Of a stretch of 42,478 bases of DNA, positions 27,825-35,968 are shown piece by piece. Position 1 is the first letter of the stretch. The number at the start of each line of letters is the position of its first letter. Both the position numbers and the translations under genes were made by a program. The notes under the pieces are model-generated. The model worked only from the letters and a program-made list of their open reading frames with translations. It was not told the DNA's origin and did not search any database. The DNA comes from Flavobacteriales bacterium (GTDB lineage: Bacteria > Bacteroidota > Bacteroidia > Flavobacteriales > Schleiferiaceae). The stretch is taken from the NCBI GenBank assembly GCA_018623275.1, contig JAAZVU010000002.1, positions 1 to 42,478 on the forward strand, given 5' to 3'.

Positions 27825-28367
27825 CTATTTCTTAGGAGCAATAGTGATGTTCATCTTCTTACCATCCATAGACGGCATGTGCTCCACTTTACCGTACTCT
27901 TCCAAATCTTGGGCGAGACGTAGGAGTAAGATTTCACCTTGCTCTTTAAACACGATCGAACGTCCACGGAAGAATACGAATGCTTTCACTTTCGCACCAC
28001 TCTGTAAGAATTCAATGGCGTGCTTTTTCTTGAACTCGTAATCGTGATCTGAGGTATTAGGTCCGAAACGGATTTCTTTAATCACCACTTTCACAGCCTT
28101 GGCAGCAAGTTCCTTCTGCTTCTTACGCTGGTCGTACATGAATTTGCTGTAATCGATGATTTTACACACCGGAGGATCAGCTTTTGGAGAAATCTCTACC
28201 AAATCTAAATCCATATCTTCAGCCATGCGTTTCGCTTGACGTGTATCGTAAACACCAGGTTCTACGTTATCACCTACCAAGCGAATTTTCGGAACGCGGA
28301 TGCGTTCGTTTGTTCTGTGGTTTGCAGCCAGTTTCTCTTTCGGCTGCTTTCTTTTACCTCTTCTCAG
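27825..28367 (-). CDS. infC: Translation initiation factor IF-3 with probable CTG start
   Basis: 180 residues if read from CTG at 28365-28367. Conserved IF-3 sequence [18 protein letters not shown] lies upstream of the first conventional start (TTG at 28280, within that motif), so that TTG cannot be the true start. Between the in-frame stop at 28380-28382 and this motif there is no ATG, GTG or TTG. The CTG at 28367 would give a basic N terminus [13 protein letters not shown], typical of the family, and has an AAGGA Shine-Dalgarno-like sequence 7 nt upstream, uncommon in this phylum. IF-3 keeps 30S subunits free and rejects non-standard start codons; a poor start codon on its own mRNA is the known autoregulatory device (AUU in E. 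coli). The downstream domain [19 protein letters not shown] is normal. It lies 27 bp after thrS. Confidence 0.93.
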   Translation of the reverse strand: MRRGKRKQPKEKLAANHRTNERIRVPKIRLVGDNVEPGVYDTRQAKRMAEDMDLDLVEISPKADPPVCKIIDYSKFMYDQRKKQKELAAKAVKVVIKEIRFGPNTSDHDYEFKKKHAIEFLQSGAKVKAFVFFRGRSIVFKEQGEILLLRLAQDLEEYGKVEHMPSMDGKKMNITIAPKK

Positions 28368-28394
28368 TGTTCGGTCCTTTTAGTTAAACTACTA

Positions 28395-30323
28395 TTAATC
28401 AATTAATTGAGAAATCTCATTCTCAATACTTTTTACAAATTCTTCTCGGGTCATTGTTCCCAAATCTCCTTGGCCGTGACGACGTACACTTAGTTCACCG
28501 CTCGTGGCTTCTTTTTCGCCGACGATTAACATGTAAGGAATCTTGGTCACTTCCGCATCGCGTATCTTCCTGCCAATCTTCTCGTTACGATCATCTACGA
28601 GGGCGCGAATATCGGAAATTTCTAGGAATTGTGCTATTTCTCGGGCGTACTCATTGTATTTGTCACTAACCGGTAAAATCTTCACTTGTTCTGGGGTCAA
28701 CCACAACGGGAAATTACCTCCACAGTGTTCTAGCAATACGGCCACAAAACGCTCCATAGAGCCAAACGGTGCGCGGTGAATCATCACTGGACGGTGGCTC
28801 TCGTTATCTGAACCTTTGTATTCGAGCTCGAAACGCTCAGGCAGATTGTAATCAACCTGAATAGTACCTAGCTGCCAGCTTCTACCCAAGGCATCCTTAA
28901 CCATGAAATCGAGCTTGGGACCATAGAAGGCTGCTTCACCGTATTCTACGACCGTATTCAAACCTTTCTCGTCAGCTGCTTCAATGATGGCGCTTTCTGC
29001 CTTCACCCAGTTTTCGTCTGAACCAATGTATTTCTCTGGTTTTTCTGGGTCGCGTAAGCTCACTTGGGCAACGTAATCTGTAAAATCCAAAGTTTTGAAG
29101 ATGTACAGAACTAGGTCAATTACATTTTTGAACTCGTCCTTGAGCTGATCAGGTGTACAGAAAATGTGTGCATCATCCTGCGTAAAGCCTCTTACACGAG
29201 TCAACCCGTGTAGCTCCCCACTTTGCTCATAGCGATATACTGTACCGAATTCAGCAAAACGAACCGGTAGGTCTTTGTAAGATTTTGGAGTCGCTTTGTA
29301 CAATTCACAGTGGTGTGGACAGTTCATTGGTTTGAGTAAGTACTCTTCGCCTTCTTCAGGAGTATTGATAGGCTGGAAACTGTCTTTACCATATTTGGCG
29401 TAGTGTCCAGAGCAGACGTAAAGCTCCTTATTTCCAATGTGCGGCGTAATCACACCGTCATAACCTGCTTTCTTCTGAGCACGCTTCAAGAAATTCTCAA
29501 GACGTTCGCGAAGTGCGGCACCTTTTGGCAACCACAATGGTAGGCCTTGACCTACGCGCTGAGAGAAGGTGAACAGCTCCAGCTCTTTACCGAGCTTTCT
29601 GTGGTCTCTTTTCTTCGCTTCTTCAAGCAGTTCCAAGTATTCCTTGAGTTCACCTGCCTTCTGGAATGAAATACCGTAGACACGTGTCAGCTGAGGATTG
29701 TTTTCATCACCACGCCAGTAGGCGCCTGCAACGTTCATGATCTTCACGGCTTTGATGTATCCAGTGTGAGGGATATGTCCACCACGACAGAGGTCGGTAA
29801 AATCTGCATGATCACAGAAAGTGATGGTACCGTCTTCAAGATTAGAGATCAATTCCGTTTTGTAAGGATTGTCTTTATATACTTCAAGAGCTTCTGCTTT
29901 GGTCACAGGACGCAACTTGAATTCAGACTTTGCACGAGCAAATTCGAGCATCTGCTTTTCAATCTTCGCAAAATCGCCTTCACCTATGCTTTCATCGCCG
30001 AAGTCTACATCGTAATAGAATCCTTTTTCAATGGCCGGACCGATAGTCAATTTCGCATTCGGATAGAAGTGGAGGATCGCCTGCGCCAAAACGTGCGCAG
30101 AACTGTGCCAAAAGGCCTCTTTACCCTTAGGGTCTTTCCAAGTAAAAAACTGTAGCGTACCGTCGTGCGTCAATTCATCGTTCAACTCAATGGTTTGTCC
30201 ATCGTAGCTGCCCGATAAGATATTTCTAGCAAGACCGTGAGAGATACTTTTCGCAACATCCATGGCTGTTGTGCCTGGCTCGTAAGTTCTCTGATTTCCG
30301 TCTGGGAACGTTACAGTAATCAT
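28395..30323 (-). CDS. thrS: Threonine--tRNA ligase
   Basis: 642 residues, full length. It has an N-terminal TGS domain (about 1-60), then the editing domain with [10 protein letters not shown] and the Cys-His segment [12 protein letters not shown]. The class II catalytic core has the zinc/threonine motif [11 protein letters not shown], then [17 protein letters not shown], and a C-terminal anticodon-binding domain (from about 535). It attaches threonine to tRNA-Thr. It is the first gene of the thrS-infC-rpmI-rplT operon. A -7 promoter box lies about 30 bp upstream. I see no T-box or operator-like tRNA mimic in the short leader. Confidence 0.99.
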   Translation of the reverse strand: MITVTFPDGNQRTYEPGTTAMDVAKSISHGLARNILSGSYDGQTIELNDELTHDGTLQFFTWKDPKGKEAFWHSSAHVLAQAILHFYPNAKLTIGPAIEKGFYYDVDFGDESIGEGDFAKIEKQMLEFARAKSEFKLRPVTKAEALEVYKDNPYKTELISNLEDGTITFCDHADFTDLCRGGHIPHTGYIKAVKIMNVAGAYWRGDENNPQLTRVYGISFQKAGELKEYLELLEEAKKRDHRKLGKELELFTFSQRVGQGLPLWLPKGAALRERLENFLKRAQKKAGYDGVITPHIGNKELYVCSGHYAKYGKDSFQPINTPEEGEEYLLKPMNCPHHCELYKATPKSYKDLPVRFAEFGTVYRYEQSGELHGLTRVRGFTQDDAHIFCTPDQLKDEFKNVIDLVLYIFKTLDFTDYVAQVSLRDPEKPEKYIGSDENWVKAESAIIEAADEKGLNTVVEYGEAAFYGPKLDFMVKDALGRSWQLGTIQVDYNLPERFELEYKGSDNESHRPVMIHRAPFGSMERFVAVLLEHCGGNFPLWLTPEQVKILPVSDKYNEYAREIAQFLEISDIRALVDDRNEKIGRKIRDAEVTKIPYMLIVGEKEATSGELSVRRHGQGDLGTMTREEFVKSIENEISQLID

Positions 30324-30354
30324 TTTTACTCTTTTTGTGTTATCACTAAGAGCG

Positions 30355-30362
30355 CAAATTTA
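30355..30362 (-). promoter_or_regulatory. Predicted -7 promoter box for the thrS operon
   Basis: TAAATTTG on the minus strand exactly matches TAnnTTTG; the start would be near 30350 with a leader of about 27 nt. No clear -33 TTG. The divergent thioesterase gene begins at 30435; on its strand only TAATTTAG close to the ATG resembles a -7 box. Confidence 0.5.
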
Positions 30363-30434
30363 AGTGTTCGTCGGCATTTGATGTTTTTTTCGAACCGATT
30401 TTATAAACCATATTTCGATAGTAATTTAGCCCCA

Positions 30435-30869
30435 ATGAAAAACACGCCAACCAAGGAGCAAGTTTTAGAAACCATGAACCGTCTTTCGAAGGACACGCTC
30501 ATGGAGACTCTAAACATAAAATACGTGGATGCTGACCCTCTAACAGGTAAGCTAGTAGCCACAATGCCAGTAGATTCGCGTGTATACCAACCCATGCGAA
30601 TTTTGCACGGAGGTGCGACTGTAGCCCTCGCTGAAAGTGTCGGATCTGCAGCTTCTCAGATGCTGATTGACCCTGCAAAGGAAATGGCAGTAGGAGCGGA
30701 AATTTCCGCGAATCATCTCAAAAGTGCGCGCACGGGAACACTTATAGCTACCGCTGAGTGTGTTCATCATGGAAAAAGTTCTCATTTGTACCACATTCGA
30801 GTGGAAAATGAAACTGGCGATTTAATCTCCATGGTCAAGCTTTTAAACTTCGTTAAACAACGTAAATAA
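30435..30869 (+). CDS. Hotdog-fold acyl-CoA thioesterase, probable DHNA-CoA hydrolase
   Basis: A 144-residue PaaI-type hotdog protein. The family motif is MRILHGGATVALAESVGSAAS, with the HGG loop and the catalytic Glu on the central helix. The conserved ANHLKSARTG segment follows. Adjacency to menF (stop and start overlap as TAATG) makes it the likely thioesterase that releases 1,4-dihydroxy-2-naphthoate from its CoA ester (the MenI step). That specificity is inferred from context only; PaaI-family enzymes act on many aryl-CoA esters. The start at 30435 was chosen over an upstream one that would run through the thrS promoter region. Confidence 0.87.
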   Translation: MKNTPTKEQVLETMNRLSKDTLMETLNIKYVDADPLTGKLVATMPVDSRVYQPMRILHGGATVALAESVGSAASQMLIDPAKEMAVGAEISANHLKSARTGTLIATAECVHHGKSSHLYHIRVENETGDLISMVKLLNFVKQRK

Positions 30870-31831
30870 TGCTCGAGGTACTACTTCGCATTCCCAACCA
30901 ACCACTCCGCAGTCTTCGCTGCGAAGAAACCTCGGCAGCTGCTGCAAATTTGGTTTTACGTGGTTTCAAGGGTGAAGTAGGCTATTACCAGAGTCTTGAT
31001 GCAGAAATAGATCCATTATTTTGGGAGACGTTTTCTGTGGAATCCAATGACGATTCTGAAGTCAAAAGTGCCTTAGAATACCAGCAGATGGTTGCAAGTG
31101 CTGTTTCTCAGATTCAGAAACATACTGTTCAAAAGGTTGTTTTAAGTCGCAAGCAGTTCTGGGATTGCCCGGGTGCGAATCCAAAATTGACTTTTGAAAG
31201 GCTGCTAGAAAATTATCCTTCGTGCACCGTTTTCGCACTAAAGCATGAGCGCTATGGCTCATGGATGGGGGCTTCTCCTGAAGTGTTGCTCGAGAGCACT
31301 GAAGAGGGCTATCGAAGTATGTCGCTAGCAGGAACGAGGTTGGAAGGCAATACCCATTGGGGTCAAAAGGAGCTGGAAGAGCAGAAATTTGTCACTAAGG
31401 AGGTTCATAAGAGTCTGAAAGAGTTCGGAGGCAAGATAACTAGAGACCAGCAGCGTACTTTTAACGCCGGACCGGTAGAGCATCTGCTGACATGGGTCAA
31501 TACGGATAATGTAGAATTGGACCCGAAAGCGGCAGCAGAAGAATTACATCCGACGCCTGCCATTTGCGGATCTCCATCAGATGCAGCTCAAGCACTAATA
31601 GGGCAATTAGAGGGTTACGACCGTTCTCTTTACGCGGGTTATTTAGGCGTATTTGAACAGCACGTGCATGCGACTGTTCTATTGAGGACGATGAAGTGGT
31701 TTTCAAATGGTGTCCAATTTTATGCCGGTGGTGGTATTACCAAAGACAGCGTACCTTTGGACGAGTGGATGGAAACCCAACACAAAATCTCTGCATTAAA
31801 GGAGTTAATTCAAATAGATGACCTCGGATAA
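30869..31831 (+). CDS. menF: Isochorismate synthase
   Basis: 320 residues, shorter than the ~430 of E. coli MenF because the N-terminal non-catalytic part is reduced. The chorismate-binding fold is visible: QKVVLSRK with the general-base lysine (Lys89), the ALKHERYGSWMGASPE strand, the LAGTR motif, the ELHPTPAICGSP loop, and the C-terminal YAGGGITKDS. It converts chorismate to isochorismate, the first committed step of menaquinone synthesis. A salicylate or DHB role is unlikely given that menD follows with a 14-nt overlap. The hotdog thioesterase gene stop overlaps its ATG by one base. Confidence 0.93.
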   Translation: MLEVLLRIPNQPLRSLRCEETSAAAANLVLRGFKGEVGYYQSLDAEIDPLFWETFSVESNDDSEVKSALEYQQMVASAVSQIQKHTVQKVVLSRKQFWDCPGANPKLTFERLLENYPSCTVFALKHERYGSWMGASPEVLLESTEEGYRSMSLAGTRLEGNTHWGQKELEEQKFVTKEVHKSLKEFGGKITRDQQRTFNAGPVEHLLTWVNTDNVELDPKAAAEELHPTPAICGSPSDAAQALIGQLEGYDRSLYAGYLGVFEQHVHATVLLRTMKWFSNGVQFYAGGGITKDSVPLDEWMETQHKISALKELIQIDDLG

Positions 31832-33356
31832 GGCTATAGCACATTGGACCATAGATGCCCTTATACAATTGGGTATGCAGCGCCTTATTTATTCTCCCGG
31901 ATCTAGAAATACACCCTTGATCATTGCAGGGACAGGACATTCTGCTCTTGAACATCATACCGTATTGGACGAACGTAGTGCCGCTTTTCAAGCTATAGGT
32001 GCCTCTTTGATGACCGATCAAATTGTGGGTGTTTGCTGCACCTCCGGTAGTGCTTTGGCGAATTATTATCCAGCTGTTTTAGAAGCATTTTACAGCAAGA
32101 TTCCGCTTGTGCTTATTACTGCAGATCGACCCTTAGATAGAATTGGCAAAGGGGAGGGGCAAACCTGCGATCAAACGGATTTTTACGGGTCGCATATTGG
32201 ATTCTCAGCATCATTCGATGAAAGCACCACTGTGGAGGAGATTAAAGAAGTCTTCTCGCACATTCACCATAGTTTGGCCATCAAAAAAGAGCCCGTACAT
32301 ATTAATATTCATTTTGATGAACCGTTATATGGTCAGGTGGAACATGTAGAATCTGTTCGATTGCCAGAGTTTGCGCTAACCAAGAGTAAGCCAGCAGATC
32401 TTTCACCTTTGAGCAGTTGTCAGAAGGTAGCCGTCGTTTGTGGCCAATTGCGTCCTGAGGACGTTGAATTTTTCAAAACCTCCGGATTGATCTCTTCCTC
32501 CAATGCTACTTGGTTTGTCGATCCACTAAGCGGTCTGTTGGGAGCGGGAAATTGTGTGAATATTGATGAATTGGTTCATCACGAATTTGACGGGTTGCTT
32601 TCATTTGGTGGCCAGTGGATGAGCAAATTCCCAAAGTTTCATGTGCGCAAAATGAATCTTTCGGTTCATGTACATTGCGATGATCACCAAGCATGGAATG
32701 TCAGCGATTCACGGGACTTTATTTGGCATAAGGTATCTGCCAAAGAATTATCGGGTTGGTCATCCTGTAGTTTCTTGAAAATTGCTGAGAAGCCACTCAA
32801 CCTGCCAGATCTTCCATGGTCAGATGCGTTGGCTGTTCAAACCATCGTCCAGTCTTTATCCAAGGAGGATATTCTCCATTTGGGGAATAGTTCTATTCCT
32901 CGTTACATGAGCTATTTTCTGCATCAAGGCGCAGTGTATTGCAATCGAGGTGTAAGTGGTATTGACGGGAGTTTAAGCACTGCTGTCGGCGCTGCTCGAG
33001 TGCGTCCTGAGAAAAATCATGTGCTGATAATAGGGGACCAGAGTTTTCTCTACGACAGCAATGCATTGATGCATCTTCGAGAGGTAGACAATCTTCGAGT
33101 TTTCGTGATCAATAATTGTGTGGGGGAAATCTTCAATTGGCTCCCAGGTACATCACAGACTTCCAAGGCTGCCCAAGCGGTTTATTCGAACTATCAAGAA
33201 GTCGATATTGCAACCCTTGCCTTAGCATACGATTGCCGTAGTGAAGTAGCGCAGAACCTGAGTGAATTACAGAGCGCTGAAAGCACCTTGGTCGAAGTGC
33301 TCACCGTTGAAGGGAAGAATACTGAGGCCTTTGAGGCGCTCAAAAAAATGAATTGA
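31818..33356 (+). CDS. menD: 2-succinyl-5-enolpyruvyl-6-hydroxy-3-cyclohexene-1-carboxylate synthase
   Basis: A 512-residue thiamine-diphosphate enzyme that adds 2-oxoglutarate-derived succinyl semialdehyde to isochorismate. The N-terminal SPGSRNTPL and DERSAAFQA (Glu52, the ThDP cofactor activator) are conserved, and the substrate loop ITADRPLD follows. The C-terminal ThDP-Mg motif reads GDQSFLYDSN, where GD.SF.HD is usual, so His is replaced by Tyr. The length is slightly short but complete. It overlaps menF by 14 nt. The next gene downstream, 98 bp away, is the H-NOX gene, so the tight overlap pattern of the men run breaks here. Confidence 0.95.
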   Translation: MTSDKAIAHWTIDALIQLGMQRLIYSPGSRNTPLIIAGTGHSALEHHTVLDERSAAFQAIGASLMTDQIVGVCCTSGSALANYYPAVLEAFYSKIPLVLITADRPLDRIGKGEGQTCDQTDFYGSHIGFSASFDESTTVEEIKEVFSHIHHSLAIKKEPVHINIHFDEPLYGQVEHVESVRLPEFALTKSKPADLSPLSSCQKVAVVCGQLRPEDVEFFKTSGLISSSNATWFVDPLSGLLGAGNCVNIDELVHHEFDGLLSFGGQWMSKFPKFHVRKMNLSVHVHCDDHQAWNVSDSRDFIWHKVSAKELSGWSSCSFLKIAEKPLNLPDLPWSDALAVQTIVQSLSKEDILHLGNSSIPRYMSYFLHQGAVYCNRGVSGIDGSLSTAVGAARVRPEKNHVLIIGDQSFLYDSNALMHLREVDNLRVFVINNCVGEIFNWLPGTSQTSKAAQAVYSNYQEVDIATLALAYDCRSEVAQNLSELQSAESTLVEVLTVEGKNTEAFEALKKMN

Positions 33357-33365
33357 TTTTCAATT

Positions 33366-33451
33366 ATAAGTAAGTATAAAAACTTATCCGTTACCAACAT
33401 AGTGGAGTGCTTCAGGGTCTACGTTTCTTTGTTATGGAATGCAAATAGACC
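33366..33451. promoter_or_regulatory. menD-H-NOX gap with two inverted repeats and a weak -7 candidate
   Basis: The first repeat is ATAAGT (33366-33371) with ACTTAT (33382-33387), 10-nt spacer. The second is GGTCTA (33416-33421) with TAGACC (33446-33451), whose arms are 30 bp apart centre to centre and flank the likely start region. TACGTTTC (33420-33427) is one mismatch from TAnnTTTG. No T tract follows either repeat, so they are not terminators. They may be operator arms or chance. Confidence 0.35.
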
Positions 33452-33454
33452 AAA

Positions 33455-34006
33455 ATGAAGGGACTTATTTTTCAAACGTACATCGATTTCTTGATCAAAT
33501 CTCAGGGAGAGGAACTCAAGAATTTCATTCTTCGCGACGCTGGTTCAGGCGATAGAGATTCTTACGAAGCCATGGGTACTTATCCATTCAAATCTCTTTA
33601 CGACGTAGTAGCGCAAACCCATGCACATACAGGAGATTCAGTGCCGAAAATTTTAGAAGACTACGGTTACTACTTGTTCGATATCTTAGCAGTGTCGTAC
33701 GCGAAGTACTTGGGTGAGGGAGTTGATTTGTTCGGTTTCTTGGAATCGCTTGAGGATCACGTACATGTACATGTGAACCAACAATTCCCGGACGCTTCAT
33801 TGCCGTCATTCACCTACGAGAGAATTGACGATAACAATCTGAAAATGATCTACGAAAGTGAGCGAGCAATGTCGGATTTCGGTATCGGAATGATCAAAGG
33901 GTCGGCGAAACATTTTGGAAACAAAGTGTCTATCGAAAAAGAAGATTTAACCCCTGATAATAATGGTACCGAGGTGGAGATCCGGGTGACCATTATAAAT
34001 GACTAA
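33455..34006 (+). CDS. H-NOX (heme-NO-binding) domain protein
   Basis: A 183-residue stand-alone H-NOX domain, the sensor fold shared with soluble guanylate cyclase. The heme-propionate motif Y-x-S-x-R is Tyr133-Ser135-Arg137 (YESER). The proximal heme ligand aligns with His104 in DHVHVHV, and the PSF segment follows at 117-119. The distal pocket position occupied by Tyr140 in the O2-binding Thermoanaerobacter protein aligns with Phe142, so NO or CO rather than O2 should be the ligand. H-NOX proteins normally control a histidine kinase, a cyclic-di-GMP enzyme or a chemoreceptor encoded next to them; none is present. Instead the gene lies between menD and menA and overlaps menA by 8 nt, so the two are translationally coupled. 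The partner and output are unknown; control of menaquinone synthesis or membrane respiration is the inference. Confidence 0.92.
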   Translation: MKGLIFQTYIDFLIKSQGEELKNFILRDAGSGDRDSYEAMGTYPFKSLYDVVAQTHAHTGDSVPKILEDYGYYLFDILAVSYAKYLGEGVDLFGFLESLEDHVHVHVNQQFPDASLPSFTYERIDDNNLKMIYESERAMSDFGIGMIKGSAKHFGNKVSIEKEDLTPDNNGTEVEIRVTIIND

Positions 34007-34919
34007 AGAAACAGTTGCATTCAAGCATTGGGTAAAAGCGGCAAGGTTAAGAACACTGCCTCTAGCTTTTGCAGTTATCATTCTAGGCAGTGGGTTAGGC
34101 TATTTTCATATCGGCCAATTCTCTGCCTCTCTTTTTGTCCTAGCCTTACTAACGAGCTTTGCGTACCAAGTCTTGTCCAACTACGCGAATGACCTTGGAG
34201 ACGGCATTAAAGGGACGGACGAAAATAAGAAGGGCGAACAACGCGCTGTAGCTTCCGGCTTAATCACGATTTCGCAAATGCGATCAGCCACAAATGCATT
34301 TACCATACTCGCTTTAGTTTCGGGGGGTACACTAGTTTACTTGGCCTTTTTCGGGACATTCCACTTTTACATTTTCTCCATTTTGAATATTGCAGCCGTT
34401 TGGGCTGCTCGTTCCTACACATTGGGAAGCAACCCTTACGCTTATTGGGGTGGAGGGGACTTTTTCGTTTTTATCTTCTTTGGATTTGTAGGTGTGATGG
34501 GGTCTTCTGCCTTACAAACTGGTGCGTTCAATGCGATAGATGCATTGCCATCTTTAGTGGCTGGAGCCATGAGCGCTTCTGTACTAACTCTTAATAACCT
34601 AAGGGATAGGGAAGGTGATGCACTCCATGGCAAGAGAACCCTCGTCGTTCGATTCGGCGAAAAATGGGGTAGAGGGTATTTCAAAACCTTGTTAATCCTT
34701 TCTATCCTCGTTAGTCTCATCTTCTCAATACTCGCTAGTGCACTTTCTAAAGAGTATTATCCGATCATTGCACACTTAGTTTTCCAGTTTGCCTTACGAG
34801 GCCAATTCAAAAAGTTCAGTCAGGCAGGCATTCCAGAAGAATATGATGCCTTGCTTAAACCTTTGGCGCTAATGACTTTGTTGTATTGTGTACTTACATC
34901 AATCTCATTGTTTTTCTAA
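33999..34919 (+). CDS. menA: 1,4-dihydroxy-2-naphthoate polyprenyltransferase
   Basis: 306 residues of the UbiA family with about eight membrane segments. The prenyl-diphosphate/Mg2+ site NYANDLGDGIKGTDE (Asp65, Asp68, Asp74) and a second aspartate motif NNLRDREGDALHGKRT near residue 200 are intact. It joins the isoprenoid tail to DHNA in the cytoplasmic membrane, giving demethylmenaquinone. The ATG at 33999 lies inside the end of the H-NOX gene (8-nt overlap), and its stop overlaps the menC start as TAATG. MenA rather than UbiA or a chlorophyll-type enzyme is supported by the surrounding men genes. Confidence 0.95.
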   Translation: MTKETVAFKHWVKAARLRTLPLAFAVIILGSGLGYFHIGQFSASLFVLALLTSFAYQVLSNYANDLGDGIKGTDENKKGEQRAVASGLITISQMRSATNAFTILALVSGGTLVYLAFFGTFHFYIFSILNIAAVWAARSYTLGSNPYAYWGGGDFFVFIFFGFVGVMGSSALQTGAFNAIDALPSLVAGAMSASVLTLNNLRDREGDALHGKRTLVVRFGEKWGRGYFKTLLILSILVSLIFSILASALSKEYYPIIAHLVFQFALRGQFKKFSQAGIPEEYDALLKPLALMTLLYCVLTSISLFF

Positions 34920-35968
34920 TGGAAGCCAAATACACGTCTTACATCCTAAATTTTAAGATTCCTGGCGGCACCTCTCGTGGTGTATTAACCACCAAAGAGA
35001 GCTTCTTTATTGCCATCCACCACAAGGGAAAAATAGGTTTGGGTGAGGTAGGCGTTTTACGAGGTCTTTCCTACGACGATGTTCCAGAATTAGAATCTCA
35101 GGTTGCATGGACGTGCGAAAACATTCATCTAGGGCTAGCAGAGCTTTATGCTGCCAATAAACAATACCCGAGCATCCAATTCGCTTTAGAACAAGCATTC
35201 AGTCATCTAAAAAATGGCTTTGAGCACTTTCCATCCCCTTTTACTTCAGGGAAATCCACCCAGAATATCAATGGTCTCATTTGGATGGGGAGCTTATCCT
35301 TCATGCGCGATCAAGTAGCCAAACGTTTGGATGAAGGTTTCACCACCTTGAAAATGAAAGTAGGTGCCATTGGATGGAAGGAGGAAAAGTCCATTCTAAG
35401 CGCCTTAAGAAAGGAGTTTTCTGAAGATCAATTAGAACTTCGTGTAGATGCAAATGGTGCTTTTGAACTAGAAGAAGCCGTTGAGATCAGCAAGTATTTA
35501 CGTGATATTTCAGTCCATTCCATGGAACAACCCATTAAGGCAGGAAGAAACGAGGAACTGGCCAAGGCGGTAGAGCAGATGCATATCTCTGTGGCGCTCG
35601 ATGAGAGTCTCATTGGAATGATAGAGCGTAAACAGAAGAAAGAATTATTAGAGGCCATTAGACCACAATATATCATACTGAAGCCTTCATTCATTGGTGG
35701 CTGGAAAGGGGCTGATGAATGGATTGAGCTTGCTACAGCGCGCGATATTCAATGGTGGGCAACCTCTGCACTAGAAAGTAATGTAGGGCTAAATGCAATT
35801 GCTCAGTGGGCTTTCACGAAATCAAATCCAATTCCGCAAGGATTAGGCACAGGTAGTTTGTATACGAATAATATTGAAGGGCCTTACAGTGTAGAAGGGG
35901 GGCTACTGAAGGTGAAGAAGGATATTCTTACCGATTGGGATTTATCCTCTCTTAAATCGATCCTCTAA
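34919..35968 (+). CDS. menC: o-Succinylbenzoate synthase
   Basis: A 349-residue enolase-superfamily protein. The catalytic set is complete: Lys145/Lys147 (LKMKVG), Asp177 (RVDANGAF), Glu203 (SMEQPI), Asp228 (LDES) and Lys255 (ILKPSFIGG). It dehydrates SHCHC to o-succinylbenzoate. The start at 34919 (TAATG with menA) is preferred over one 11 codons upstream that would lie inside menA. The 3' end overlaps the convergent TonB receptor gene by 17 nt. Related family members are dipeptide epimerases or N-succinylamino acid racemases, but the context settles the role. Confidence 0.94.
   Translation: MEAKYTSYILNFKIPGGTSRGVLTTKESFFIAIHHKGKIGLGEVGVLRGLSYDDVPELESQVAWTCENIHLGLAELYAANKQYPSIQFALEQAFSHLKNGFEHFPSPFTSGKSTQNINGLIWMGSLSFMRDQVAKRLDEGFTTLKMKVGAIGWKEEKSILSALRKEFSEDQLELRVDANGAFELEEAVEISKYLRDISVHSMEQPIKAGRNEELAKAVEQMHISVALDESLIGMIERKQKKELLEAIRPQYIILKPSFIGGWKGADEWIELATARDIQWWATSALESNVGLNAIAQWAFTKSNPIPQGLGTGSLYTNNIEGPYSVEGGLLKVKKDILTDWDLSSLKSIL

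Noticed and set aside
30237-30434. 66-codon extension of the hotdog thioesterase
   Set aside because: It overlaps thrS and its promoter in antisense; the family sequence begins after 30435.
30969-31010. Possible frameshift because menF is about 100 residues shorter than E. coli MenF
   Set aside because: The chorismate-binding core is complete and the start overlaps the thioesterase stop, so the short form appears genuine.
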